DNA of 64,000 nt. It comes from Geothermovivens sp964644845 (GTDB taxonomy: Bacteria; Zhuqueibacterota; Zhuqueibacteria; Oleimicrobiales; Geothermoviventaceae). Shown here piece after piece: positions 36,277 through 45,634 of this stretch. Positions within the stretch are counted from its first letter, which is position 1. Each line of letters starts with the position of its first letter. The stretch is taken from contig CAZXXS010000041.1 in assembly GCA_964644845.1 (NCBI GenBank), positions 18,499-82,498 of the forward strand, in the 5' to 3' direction. The notes below the pieces were generated by a model. It saw only the letters and a program-made list of their open reading frames with translations, was not told where the DNA came from and ran no database searches. The position numbers were made by a program, and so were the translations under genes.

Positions 36277-38691
36277 ATGCGAGCTTTCACTTTTCTGCTT
36301 GCTGTCGCACTGCTGGGCACTGTGCCCGTCCGTGCAAACAAAGTTGACTTCAGCAAGGCCGTGGTTCTCGCACCGAGGAAACCCGGCTCCCTGGAAGCGA
36401 AGGCCGTCCAGGTGCTGCGAGAAGAGGTGTACAAGCGCAGCGGTTTGCAGCTTCTGCTTGTGCGCAGACCGCCGAAAAAAGAACAGCCGGTGATCGTTGT
36501 TGGTCTGTGGTCCAAGCTTGCAGGCAGCAGCTGGCCGGGCTGCGCGGGACTGACGAGTGGGAAACAACCAGCTCAAGAGGGTTTTGCCCTCCAGATTTCG
36601 AGGCAGGTGGCTGTGGTCGCTGGCGCAGACGCCCGGGGCGTGCTTTACGGCGTTGGCAAACTCCTCCGTCAGGCAGAACTTCGCCGCGGCTCGTTTCTCC
36701 TGCCGAGAGGCTTTCACCTCACCACAGCACCGCGCTACCCGATCCGTGGCCATCAGCTCGGCTACCGCCCGAAGACGAACGCCTACGACGCCTGGACCCC
36801 GGAGCAATTTGATCAGTACATGCGAGAGCTCGCGCTCTTCGGTGCCAACAGCGTGGAACTCATCCCGCCTCGCACGGACGACGCTCTCACAAGCCCCCAC
36901 ATGAAACTCGATCCGCTGGACATGATGGCCAAACAGGCGGCCATCGCCGCCTCCTACGGGATGGATGTTTGGGTGTGGTACCCCAACATGGCACGCGACT
37001 ACAGCAATCCCAGTGTTGTTCGAAAAGAACTGGCTGAGCGGGACAGGGTCTTCGGACGCGTCAAGCCGATTCACGCGGTTTTCGTGCCCGGCGGAGATCC
37101 TGGCGACTTGCACCCGGACCAGCTTTTTCCCTGGCTCGAGTCGGTGGCGGCCGTGTTACACAAGCACCATCCCCGGGCGAAGATCTGGGTATCCCCCCAG
37201 GCCTCCCACGTGACCCAAGATTGGCTCGACGCGTTCTACCGTCACGTGAACCACAAGTACCCCTGGTTCGGTGGCGTCGTCTTTGGCCCCTGGGTCAAAA
37301 CGCCGCTGCCGGAAATGCGCAAAATCGTCGACCCCAGCATCCCCATCAGGCGTTACCCGGACATTACACACAGCCTGAGCTGCCAGTACCCGGTGAAGGA
37401 CTGGGATCTGGCTTTTGCGCTCACGCTTGGTCGCGAATGCACAAATCCGCGTCCCGTGGCCGAAGCCGCCATTCACAACGCTTTCGACGAGTACGCTGCC
37501 GGCAGCCTCAGCTACTCCGAGGGCATCAACGACGACGTGAACAAGTTCATCTGGACCTGCTTGGACTGGGATCCCGACACCCCGGTCATCGAGATTCTGC
37601 GCGAGTACGCACGTTTCCTGATTCATCCGGACGTGGCTGAGGGCGTCGCGCAAGGGCTCCTTGCCCTCGAGCGCAACTGGGTCGGTCCTTTGCTCAGCAA
37701 TTCGGCTGTTGACGTCACGCTCCAGCAATGGCGAGATCTGGAAGCCACTGCACCACCCGCTGTCAAGCAGAACTACCGTTTTGAGCTGGCGTTGCTGCGC
37801 GCCTACTACGACGCCTACGTTCGTGCCCGTTTGATTCACGAAACCGCTCTGCAGACCCAGGCTCTGGCCATCCTGGAACAGGCCACGAAGCTTGGTTCTC
37901 TTCCGGCCATTCGGGAAGCGGAAACCATCTTGAGCAGGAAAGAAACTGAACCGGTGGCGGAAGACTTCAAGAAGCGCTGCTGGGAGCTTGCGGACTCGCT
38001 TTTTGCCCACATCGGGGCGCAAACCTCCGTTCCCCGCTACCAGGCCCAGCGTGGGCGCGGTGACTACATGGACCACATCGACGACCCGCTCAATGACGTG
38101 GTTTGGCTCACCGCCCAGTTCGCACGCATCCGGAAGCTTCCCGACGAACAGTCGCGCTTGCGGGCCATTGAAGCCCTCTTACGCCGCATTGATCCAGGGC
38201 CAGGCGGTTTCTACGACAACCTGGGGGTCAGCATCGAAACCCCGAGGCTTGGTCCGTACCCGAGCTGGGAGGAGGATCCCGGCAGTCTGAAGTCACCGCG
38301 GGTGAGTTTCGGTGTCCGCCTCAAGGGAGAAGAGTGGGTCCACACCGTACAGGCTGTCGGGTTCGAGGGGCGGCCAACGCCTCTTGCGTGGGCGAACCAG
38401 CTCACCACGCTCTACGACACGCCGCTCACCCTCGTGTACCACGACCTGGACCCCAATGCATCCTACATCCTGCGCGTGGCCTACACGGGCCGCTTCAGGG
38501 CCAAGATGAGCCTGACTGCCGACGACAGCATCCAGATTCACCCGTTCCTACAGACCGGGGACAAGCCCATTTGGGAATTCACGATCCCGGAGAAAGCCGT
38601 GAAGGATGGTCGGCTTGTCCTCACCTGGAAAGCAGCTCCGGGCGAGCGCGGGGCCCAGGTAGCGGAAGTGTGGCTGCTACGTCGGGAGTAA
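36277..38691 (+). CDS. Exported putative glycoside hydrolase of unassigned family
   Basis: An 804-residue protein with a signal peptide (cleaved near VRANK). Residues 20-150 resemble the small alpha/beta domain that precedes catalytic barrels in GH20, GH67 and GH84 enzymes (LEAKAVQVLREEVYKRSG, VVAGADARGVLYGVGKLL). A TIM-barrel-like region follows from IRGHQLGYRPKTNAYDAW with NSVELIPPRTDD, VWVWYPNMARDY, VFVPGGDPGD and YSEGINDDVNKF. The Asp of GGDPGD and the Glu/Asp of SEGINDD are candidate catalytic acids, not demonstrated. The last 150 residues form a beta-sandwich. I cannot place it in a numbered family; alpha-glucuronidase-like and hexosaminidase-like are the nearest labels. GGGAGAG precedes the ATG. 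It sits between GDPD and GH2 genes. Confidence 0.7.
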   Translation: MRAFTFLLAVALLGTVPVRANKVDFSKAVVLAPRKPGSLEAKAVQVLREEVYKRSGLQLLLVRRPPKKEQPVIVVGLWSKLAGSSWPGCAGLTSGKQPAQEGFALQISRQVAVVAGADARGVLYGVGKLLRQAELRRGSFLLPRGFHLTTAPRYPIRGHQLGYRPKTNAYDAWTPEQFDQYMRELALFGANSVELIPPRTDDALTSPHMKLDPLDMMAKQAAIAASYGMDVWVWYPNMARDYSNPSVVRKELAERDRVFGRVKPIHAVFVPGGDPGDLHPDQLFPWLESVAAVLHKHHPRAKIWVSPQASHVTQDWLDAFYRHVNHKYPWFGGVVFGPWVKTPLPEMRKIVDPSIPIRRYPDITHSLSCQYPVKDWDLAFALTLGRECTNPRPVAEAAIHNAFDEYAAGSLSYSEGINDDVNKFIWTCLDWDPDTPVIEILREYARFLIHPDVAEGVAQGLLALERNWVGPLLSNSAVDVTLQQWRDLEATAPPAVKQNYRFELALLRAYYDAYVRARLIHETALQTQALAILEQATKLGSLPAIREAETILSRKETEPVAEDFKKRCWELADSLFAHIGAQTSVPRYQAQRGRGDYMDHIDDPLNDVVWLTAQFARIRKLPDEQSRLRAIEALLRRIDPGPGGFYDNLGVSIETPRLGPYPSWEEDPGSLKSPRVSFGVRLKGEEWVHTVQAVGFEGRPTPLAWANQLTTLYDTPLTLVYHDLDPNASYILRVAYTGRFRAKMSLTADDSIQIHPFLQTGDKPIWEFTIPEKAVKDGRLVLTWKAAPGERGAQVAEVWLLRRE

Positions 38692-38905
38692 CTCGCCTTG
38701 CGTGGGCTCGCCTGCGTTTTGTGAAAGCGGTGGCGGGCCCTCGCGATCCCAAGACGCACGTTCCTCCCGGAGTTCAGACAGGAAGGCTTCTGCTGTCCAA
38801 GCACGGACGCCCTCTGTCGCCGGCAAAAACAGCGAACCCTGACTTCCCTTCAAGCTGCGGGAGCCGCAGCAAATTGCTCCAATCCAAACTGAAAGGAGTT
38901 TTCAA

Positions 38906-41900
38906 ATGCAGCGGCGTACCGTTTTCGCCCTTATGATTTGTTCCTTAATCCTGCGGTTTACGGGCTGTTCCCGGGCTCCCGCCCCGCCGCCCGACTGGGA
39001 GAATCCGGCTGTCTTCGGAATCAACAAGGAGCCACCCCACGCCACCGCCATCCCTTTCGCAACGGATTCCCAGGCTCTCTCTGGGAGGTGGCAGGACTCG
39101 CCGTACTACAAGTCACTGAATGGCACTTGGAAATTCCACTGGTCACCCAATCCTTCCGAACGGCCCGTGGATTTCTTCAAACCCTCCTACAATGTTCGTT
39201 CTTGGGACAACCTGCCTGTGCCCAGCAACTGGCAACTCTACGGCTACGGCGTCCCTATCTACGTCAACTCGCGTTTGCGTTTCGCTCTGCCTGAACCTCC
39301 ACACGTTGCCCACGACCGCAACGCCGTCGGTTCCTACCGACGCACGTTCAGAGTCCCCGGAAGCTGGCGTGGGCGACAGGTGTTCTTGCATTTCGACGGG
39401 GTTAAGTCCGCTTTCTACGTGTGGGTAAACGGTAAACGGGTTGGTTACAGCCAGGGCAGCATGACGCCCGCTGAGTTCAACATCACCCGCTACCTCCACC
39501 CCAACGGTGACAACGTTCTCGCCGTGGAGGTGTACCGGTGGTCCGACGGGAGTTACCTGGAGGACCAGGACATGTGGCGCTTCAGCGGCATTTACCGCGA
39601 CGTTTACCTCTTCAGCACGCCCCCGCTTCACATTCGCGATTTCGCCGTCCACACTGACCTCGACAGCCGCTACCGCGATGCCACGCTGCGCCTCCGTGTA
39701 ACCGTCCACAACTACGCAGACCGTCCCTCCTCGCCCGCCGGACTTCTGGCCACGGTCACCCGAGATGCCAGAGCCAAGGCAGGGATCCGCCTTTCCGCCG
39801 CCGTACCGAGTCTACCAGCTCGCGCCGAGACCACACTCACCCTATCCACACTTGTCCGCAACCCGGCAAAATGGACCGCCGAGACGCCCAACCTCTACCG
39901 TCTCGTGCTTTCCCTGCGAACCCCCGGAGACAGCGTTGTCGAGGCCACTGGCGCAACCTTCGGCTTTCGGAAAGTCGAAATCCGGGACGGGCGATTTCTC
40001 GTGAACGGTGTTCCAATTTTGCTCAAAGGTGTGGACCGGCACGAACACCACCCACGCTTCGGCCGCGCCGTCCCACGCGAAACAATGCTTCAGGACATCC
40101 TGCTGATGAAGCGTTTCAACATCAACGCCGTCAGGACGTCGCACTACCCCAACCACCCGTACTGGTACACGCTGTGCGACCGCTACGGCATTTACGTGAT
40201 CGACGAGGCCAACCTGGAATCCCAGGGCGTGAACGACCGCATTCCTCGTAGCGATCCTCTGTGGAAACCTGCGTGTCTCGACCGTGTGGAACGCATGATC
40301 CAACGCGACAAGAACCACCCGTGCGTGGTGATGTGGTCGCTTGGCAACGAGGCCGGGATAGGGGACACCTTCTTCGCCCTTCGTGATTTGGCTCACACAC
40401 TCGATCCAAGCCGCCCCGTCCACTACGAAGGCTACAACGATGCAGCCGACGTGTACAGCCGGATGTACCCGAAAATCGACGACATGATCGCCTACGCAGA
40501 AGGCAATCCCAGCAAGCCCTATTTCATGTGCGAGTACGCGCACGCCATGGGCAACGCTTGCGGCAACCTGAAAGAGTACTGGGACACCATTCACACATAC
40601 CCCATCTTCATCGGCGGCTGCATTTGGGACTGGGTGGATCAAGGGCTGCTCAAGAGGGACCGCTCGGGGCAGGCGTACTTCGCTTACGGCGGAGACTTCG
40701 GTCCGCCCGGCACGCCAGGCGACGGAAACTTTTGCATTAACGGACTCATTTTCCCCGACCGCCACATTTCTCCCAAGATGTGGGAAGTGAAGAAAGTCTA
40801 CCAAAACATCACCGCAGCCCCGGTCAGCCTTGAGGACGGCTACATCCGAGTCACGAATCGCTTCCGGTTCACCAATTTGAACCGTTTCGAACTCAAGTGG
40901 CGGATCACCGAAGACGGCAGGCAGGTCCGCTCAGGAAGCTTGGGCCGTTTACAGCTTGCCCCAGGCGAACAAAGCGTCGTGCACATCCCGGTCTCCGACA
41001 TGCCGCGTCATCCACACCGCGAGTACTGGCTCGAACTCCACTTCGTTCAGGCTGAATCCACTCTCTGGTCTCCGGTCGGTCACGAAGTGGCCTGGGAACA
41101 ATTTCTTCTGGCCCCAGCCCGATCGCAAGCGCCCGTTTTCCCTCCGTCGGGCGAACCACTCCGTCTCCTCACCGAGCCCGAACGCGTTGTCGTAATCAAC
41201 CCCAATGTACGCCTGGTTTTCGACCGCGACACCGGTCTACTGCGGGACCTCTCGTGGAAGGGGCAGTCCGTTCTGGCCCCAGGTGGCGGCCCACGCCTCA
41301 CCCTTTACCGGGCGCCCCTTGACAACGACATCAAGGTGAAAGCCGCCTGGAAGAAGGCTGGTCTCGATCAGATGGTTCCAGAGCTCGAAAGCATCCAGGC
41401 TACGACGGCCCGAGACGGTCATGTCGTCGTTCAGACAACCCACCGCTACACGAGCCCTGCCGGCGCCCACGTTCTTCACAACTGCGCTTACTCTGTCTTC
41501 CCAGATGGTACCCTTCTGCTCGAGAGTTTCGTCCTTCCGGCAAGCCCGCTGCCGACGCTCGCGCGGATTGGTCTCACCTTCACGCTCCGGCCCGGCCTCG
41601 AGCAACTCACCTGGTACGGACGCGGCCCGCACGAGAATTACCCCGACCGCAAATCCGGCGCCGCTGTCGGCCTGTACCACAGCACGGTCGACTCGCAGTA
41701 CACCCCTTACATCATGCCCCAGAACAACGGGAGCCGCCAAGACGTACGCTGGTGCCTCTTGGCCGACAGTGCAGGCATAGGACTGCTGGCAATTGGGGCA
41801 TCTGGCCCGTTTGCGATGACGGCCCTCCACTTCAGCGAAACGGATCTGGAGCAAGCCAAGCATACGGTAGAACTGCACCGGCGTCCGGAGGTGTACCTCA

Positions 41901-42952
41901 CGCTCGACGCTCGCATGCGCGGCGTCGGAAACGCAAGCTGCGGTCCGGAGATTCTGCCTCGCTACGAGGTACGTCCCGAGACCACTGCCTTCGCTTTCGT
42001 CCTAAGACCGTACCGACATCCCAGCGTTCTGGCACGCACCCCTCTGCCTGCACCGTTGCGACCTTTAATCCGGAGGAATGACATCGGCTACGTCACGATT
42101 GACCCGCTCGGACAGACAGGCGAAATCCGCTACACGCTCGACGGCAGCGAGCCAACCCGCACCTCTCCACGCTACGCGGGACGTTTTTTGCAGGTGCCTG
42201 CTTGTACAGTAAGAGCCAGAGTTTTCACGGGGGAAATCGGCAGCGCTACGGCCGTCCTGCCCCTGGACACACTTCGCATCATCCAACCGACCATTCAGCC
42301 GGCCGACGTTTTCTTCTACGATTCTCTGCGCGTGAGGGTGTGGACAAGGACACCTGCCGCCCAAATCCACTTCACCACCAACGCCGTCGACCCAACCCCT
42401 TCCAGCCCCATCTGTCCGAAAATACTCACGATCGCCTCCGACACCGAGCTTCGGGCGCGTGCCTTCAAACAGGGCTACCTTCCGAGCCCGGTAGCGCTGG
42501 CTCACTTCGCCGCGGTCCAACCTAAACCCGGTGTCCAGTACCACTACTACGTCGGGCACTGGGAACGCACTCCAAACCCCTTCCTCCTTAAGCCAGAAAA
42601 AACGGGGGTCATCGATCAATTCCGCCTCGATCTCGTGGAGACAAACCGGGACCACTACGCGCTCGTCCTCCTCGGCTTCGTCAACGTCGTGCAACCCGGG
42701 CAGTACACGTTTTTTTCTGCCTCCAACGACGGCACCAAGCTCTACGTGGATGGTCGCCTACTCGTGGACAACGACGGCCCGCACGGCTACCAGGAACGCT
42801 CCGGCCGTGTTGTACTCCGACCCGGCCTGCACCTGATCGAAGTTCGTTACCTGCAGGTTGGAGCCGCCCAGGACCTGAAGGTTTCGTGGGCAGGGCCAGG
42901 CTTTCAGAAACGCGAGATTTCCACCGAGGACCTGAGTGCCTGGGCCAAGTAA
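38906..42952 (+). CDS. GH2 beta-galactosidase lipoprotein with FN3-like and PA14 domains
   Basis: A 1348-residue exported enzyme with lipobox FTGC near residue 21. LacZ-type architecture: jelly-roll sugar-binding domain (LNGTWKFHW, GSYRRTFRVP, YSQGSMTPAEFNI, DMWRFSGIYRDV), immunoglobulin-like domain, then a TIM barrel with acid/base Glu482 (LGNEAG) and nucleophile Glu543 (CEYAHAMGN), and the small-chain domain (TWYGRGPHENYPDR). After about residue 1045 come two chitobiase-type C-terminal modules (RYTLDGSEPT, IHFTTNAVDPT) and a PA14-like carbohydrate-binding domain (FFSASNDGTKLYVDG). AAAGGAG precedes the ATG. It completes a run of exported glycan-degrading genes; the exact galactoside is unknown. 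Confidence 0.93.
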   Translation: MQRRTVFALMICSLILRFTGCSRAPAPPPDWENPAVFGINKEPPHATAIPFATDSQALSGRWQDSPYYKSLNGTWKFHWSPNPSERPVDFFKPSYNVRSWDNLPVPSNWQLYGYGVPIYVNSRLRFALPEPPHVAHDRNAVGSYRRTFRVPGSWRGRQVFLHFDGVKSAFYVWVNGKRVGYSQGSMTPAEFNITRYLHPNGDNVLAVEVYRWSDGSYLEDQDMWRFSGIYRDVYLFSTPPLHIRDFAVHTDLDSRYRDATLRLRVTVHNYADRPSSPAGLLATVTRDARAKAGIRLSAAVPSLPARAETTLTLSTLVRNPAKWTAETPNLYRLVLSLRTPGDSVVEATGATFGFRKVEIRDGRFLVNGVPILLKGVDRHEHHPRFGRAVPRETMLQDILLMKRFNINAVRTSHYPNHPYWYTLCDRYGIYVIDEANLESQGVNDRIPRSDPLWKPACLDRVERMIQRDKNHPCVVMWSLGNEAGIGDTFFALRDLAHTLDPSRPVHYEGYNDAADVYSRMYPKIDDMIAYAEGNPSKPYFMCEYAHAMGNACGNLKEYWDTIHTYPIFIGGCIWDWVDQGLLKRDRSGQAYFAYGGDFGPPGTPGDGNFCINGLIFPDRHISPKMWEVKKVYQNITAAPVSLEDGYIRVTNRFRFTNLNRFELKWRITEDGRQVRSGSLGRLQLAPGEQSVVHIPVSDMPRHPHREYWLELHFVQAESTLWSPVGHEVAWEQFLLAPARSQAPVFPPSGEPLRLLTEPERVVVINPNVRLVFDRDTGLLRDLSWKGQSVLAPGGGPRLTLYRAPLDNDIKVKAAWKKAGLDQMVPELESIQATTARDGHVVVQTTHRYTSPAGAHVLHNCAYSVFPDGTLLLESFVLPASPLPTLARIGLTFTLRPGLEQLTWYGRGPHENYPDRKSGAAVGLYHSTVDSQYTPYIMPQNNGSRQDVRWCLLADSAGIGLLAIGASGPFAMTALHFSETDLEQAKHTVELHRRPEVYLTLDARMRGVGNASCGPEILPRYEVRPETTAFAFVLRPYRHPSVLARTPLPAPLRPLIRRNDIGYVTIDPLGQTGEIRYTLDGSEPTRTSPRYAGRFLQVPACTVRARVFTGEIGSATAVLPLDTLRIIQPTIQPADVFFYDSLRVRVWTRTPAAQIHFTTNAVDPTPSSPICPKILTIASDTELRARAFKQGYLPSPVALAHFAAVQPKPGVQYHYYVGHWERTPNPFLLKPEKTGVIDQFRLDLVETNRDHYALVLLGFVNVVQPGQYTFFSASNDGTKLYVDGRLLVDNDGPHGYQERSGRVVLRPGLHLIEVRYLQVGAAQDLKVSWAGPGFQKREISTEDLSAWAK

Positions 42953-43148
42953 CCCATGGCGGGCAGGTTTTGGGGCGGGCTTAAACTTGCTCGAAGTGGG
43001 CTGCGGAGTGCCTCGGAGCGCACCCACGCCAGCCACTTCGCGTTGGCGGAATTTGCGCCTCTGCACCAGAAAACACGATCGCCCCCTGAGGGACCGAAGC
43101 TACGTGGCCACCTGCTCGCCAGCGGCAATCCCCGGTGCGAAGCGGGCT

Positions 43149-44327
43149 TTAGCTGTTCCTTTGATCGGGTGTCCAGAGAATGGAACGGTCAGGCAGGATG
43201 TCAGCGTGTTCGGGGGGGACCTCTTTTGGTAACGTGCCCACACAGTTGCGGCCCGCAGCCTTGGCCTGGTAGAGAGAGCGGTCAGCCATGTCGAGGAGCG
43301 TCAGTGGGTCTTCCGCATGCTGAGGATACGAAGCCACGCCGACCGAAATCGTGAGCTTGCCCTCGGGAAGAAAGCTCTCGCCGTTGAACGGGGCTCTCTC
43401 GACCTTCCGACGCAGTTTTTCGGCCACCGCAACGGCGCGCTCCCAAGTTGTTTCGGGAAGCAGAATGACAAACTCCTCCCCACCGTAGCGGGCCAGGAAA
43501 TCCGTGCGTCGGATGCTGTCGGAGAGCTCATTGGCGAGTTTTCGCAGCACAGCGTCCCCAGCGAGATGCCCGTGCGTGTCGTTGTAGTGTTTGAAGTGAT
43601 CGATGTCAATCATCAGAACAGAGAGAGCGCGTCCGTACCGGCGAGCCCGTTCGAATTCCCGCACCAGCATCTGGTTGAAATACCGCCGGTTCGACACACC
43701 CGTGAGCGGATCTGTGAACGACATCTCGCGTGTTCGTTCGAACACCAGCATTGTCCCCACGACGTTCCCGATCTGCTGAGCCAACTTGTCCAGGAAGCCA
43801 AGTTCCCGGCGTGCGAACGCCCCGGGTGCGCGCCGCCCAAGCGCCAGCAAGCCCACGATTTCGTCCTCACTTGATCTCAGCGGAAGGGCCACGAGACTGC
43901 CTTCGGAACCCATCAGTTCGGCCAGGGGGGAGCTGGACCGAGCCAGGTCGCGGTAGTAGTGCCGTTCCTTCCGCATCAGCTGGCGCAAGGGACCACGCAA
44001 CGACAACCGAAGATTTCGCCGTACACGTCCCGAAAGCCCGAAGTAACTTTGTAACTCTAAGGAATCCTCTTCATTTCGTTTCACGAAAAACGTGTACCGG
44101 TCGATGCTGAGCATCGATCGGAAGTGTGTCTTCAGTGTTTCCATCATCTCGCCGAGGTCGAGCGTGCTCGCTACCGAACGCAGCATTTGGTACATCATGT
44201 CGAGCTCCAGCACGCGCTCATTCAGCTCCTGATTCACCCGCTCAAGAGCACGGATTTCCCTCCGGAGCTCATCGATGCGAGCCCGTCGCACCCCACTTCC
44301 CAGTTTTCGGCCCATCTCGCCCGGCAT
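43149..44327 (-). CDS. Diguanylate cyclase with GAF-like sensor domain
   Basis: A cyclase of about 392 residues that makes c-di-GMP from two GTP. A coiled coil (about residues 12-45) leads into a GAF-like domain (50-200) and a GGDEF domain. The active site is GGEEF at about 282-286, with the inhibitory RxxD site (RRTD, 273-276) five residues upstream, so product feedback is expected. No transmembrane segment is present, so it is cytoplasmic. ATG 44327 is chosen because it follows the stop of the upstream gene at once (TGACAAGATG), implying translational coupling; an in-frame TTG lies at 44345. The ligand of the GAF domain is unknown. Confidence 0.93.
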   Translation of the reverse strand: MPGEMGRKLGSGVRRARIDELRREIRALERVNQELNERVLELDMMYQMLRSVASTLDLGEMMETLKTHFRSMLSIDRYTFFVKRNEEDSLELQSYFGLSGRVRRNLRLSLRGPLRQLMRKERHYYRDLARSSSPLAELMGSEGSLVALPLRSSEDEIVGLLALGRRAPGAFARRELGFLDKLAQQIGNVVGTMLVFERTREMSFTDPLTGVSNRRYFNQMLVREFERARRYGRALSVLMIDIDHFKHYNDTHGHLAGDAVLRKLANELSDSIRRTDFLARYGGEEFVILLPETTWERAVAVAEKLRRKVERAPFNGESFLPEGKLTISVGVASYPQHAEDPLTLLDMADRSLYQAKAAGRNCVGTLPKEVPPEHADILPDRSILWTPDQRNS

Positions 44328-44331
44328 CTTG

Positions 44332-44895
44332 TCAGCACGCCTCAATCAGTGTTTCCCTGTCCACAAAACCGAGGTAGGCCAGGAGCGATGCTACCCGGTC
44401 CCCCAACCCGCTGCTCGAAGGACTTCGCACGACAAAGTTGAACACTTTCGGCACAGGACAATCTGCAAGCGCTGCTCTCACCACAGCCCCGCTTTTCACG
44501 GCAACCTGCGCCCCGAGAGGACTCGGCTCGCTCTCCAAGTTCAGTGCAACAGGAGTGTGCAGTTGCTTTACCCTCTCCAGAAGTTTTCGTTTCGCAAGCC
44601 CAGTTCGACCTACCTCGGAAGCTTCGTACGACACCCGAATTTCGTGCCCTTTGCTCTTAAGAGCCTGTAGAAACGGGCGGGGCGCAAACAGAACCAGGTG
44701 GGTGTCGTCCAACCCCATTTCCTCGACGGCGCGCCACGCTTCCAGGAAAAGTTCGTACCGTCTCGGGAAAATCAGCAGCATCCTTCCCGGCCCAACGGAA
44801 AGCTCTCCCTGCCACTCAAGGCCCCCCTTGCTCGGCTTCAATGTGGCGACGTAGGCCCAGCCCAGAGCCTGAAGCGGTTCTCTCACTTTCCTCAC
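44332..44895 (-). CDS. Hypothetical protein coupled to the diguanylate cyclase
   Basis: I do not recognise this 187-residue cytoplasmic protein. It has no signal peptide and alternates strands and helices: GRMLLIFPRRYELFLEAW, HLVLFAPRPFLQALKS and VPKVFNFVVRS look like strands of a Rossmann-type fold, loosely reminiscent of the GT9 heptosyltransferase half-fold, but no motif supports that. The start is GTG at 44895, 31 bases after the predicted transcription start. Its stop overlaps the leader of the diguanylate cyclase, so both are made from one message. A shared role in c-di-GMP signalling is possible. Confidence 0.75.
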   Translation of the reverse strand: MRKVREPLQALGWAYVATLKPSKGGLEWQGELSVGPGRMLLIFPRRYELFLEAWRAVEEMGLDDTHLVLFAPRPFLQALKSKGHEIRVSYEASEVGRTGLAKRKLLERVKQLHTPVALNLESEPSPLGAQVAVKSGAVVRAALADCPVPKVFNFVVRSPSSSGLGDRVASLLAYLGFVDRETLIEAC

Positions 44896-44932
44896 CAGCG
44901 ACGGGGTTCAGAACCTTCGAGGGACTCAACTG

Positions 44933-44962
44933 AATATAGGTAAAACCAAACCGCCAAGTCAA
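44933..44962 (-). promoter_or_regulatory. Sigma70-type promoter of the diguanylate cyclase operon
   Basis: On the - strand TTGACT (44962-44957) and TATATT (44938-44933) are 18 bases apart, the closest match to the sigma70 consensus seen in this window. The transcript should start near 44926. Confidence 0.8.
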
Positions 44963-45482
44963 GAAGTATCTTGCACCTGCGTAAAGTTCACGCTACTCAA
45001 GTCGCCTTACAGTTCTTTTCGGCCACCGGCAGTGAGCCCTCCACGCCTGCGCAACCGGCTCCGCCGGGGTGCCGATCCTGTAGATTTTGCCCCAGTCCGA
45101 CGTTCCCGTCGCTGCCTCAGCTCAATCCGTCCCAATCCTCTCTACCCAAGACACGAGTCACTCTTGCGCCTCTGCCCCTTTGCGGCGGAACCGGCACCTT
45201 TCTTCCCCCGGTGCGCAGGAGTTCCCCCGCAAGGGTGCAGGTCAGCAGAGCAACTGCTGTAGCCTTTCGGATCAAGCTCGGCTCAACCGTCTGTCACCTC
45301 GAGCAAGGTAAGGCATCTTTCCGCGTGCAACGGGATCAAGCTGGAAATCTCCCGACCGCTCTGGATTTTACCCCGGCCGGAAGGTTAGGTGATGCTCTGG
45401 CGTCCCCTTTTCAAGCCACCCCCCTTCGAGACCTGGCGCTTCCCGTGGCAAAAAGAGGTGACTGTTTTCTGCCAGTGCGTCC
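44963..45482. other. Intergenic between divergent genes, no gene seen
   Basis: About 520 bases hold no protein features or recognisable RNA. The frame of the patatin-like protein is open from 45389, but that part lies upstream of its promoter. Confidence 0.45.
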
Positions 45483-45511
45483 TTGCAGGTGTCCACAACT
45501 TTCCCTACATT
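45483..45511 (+). promoter_or_regulatory. Sigma70-type promoter of the patatin-barrel gene
   Basis: TTGCAG at 45483-45488 and TACATT at 45506-45511 are 17 bases apart. It lies inside the upstream extension of the open frame and supports the later start codon near 45635. Confidence 0.65.
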
Positions 45512-45634
45512 CCTCGCCGAAACGCGCCCGTGCCATTTTCCGTTCTTTGTCGCACCCAGCAAAGGCAAATTAACCCAGGCCTGGACGATCCAGGGAACGT
45601 CGGCAACCCAAAAAATCAGCGAAGCGGGACCGCG

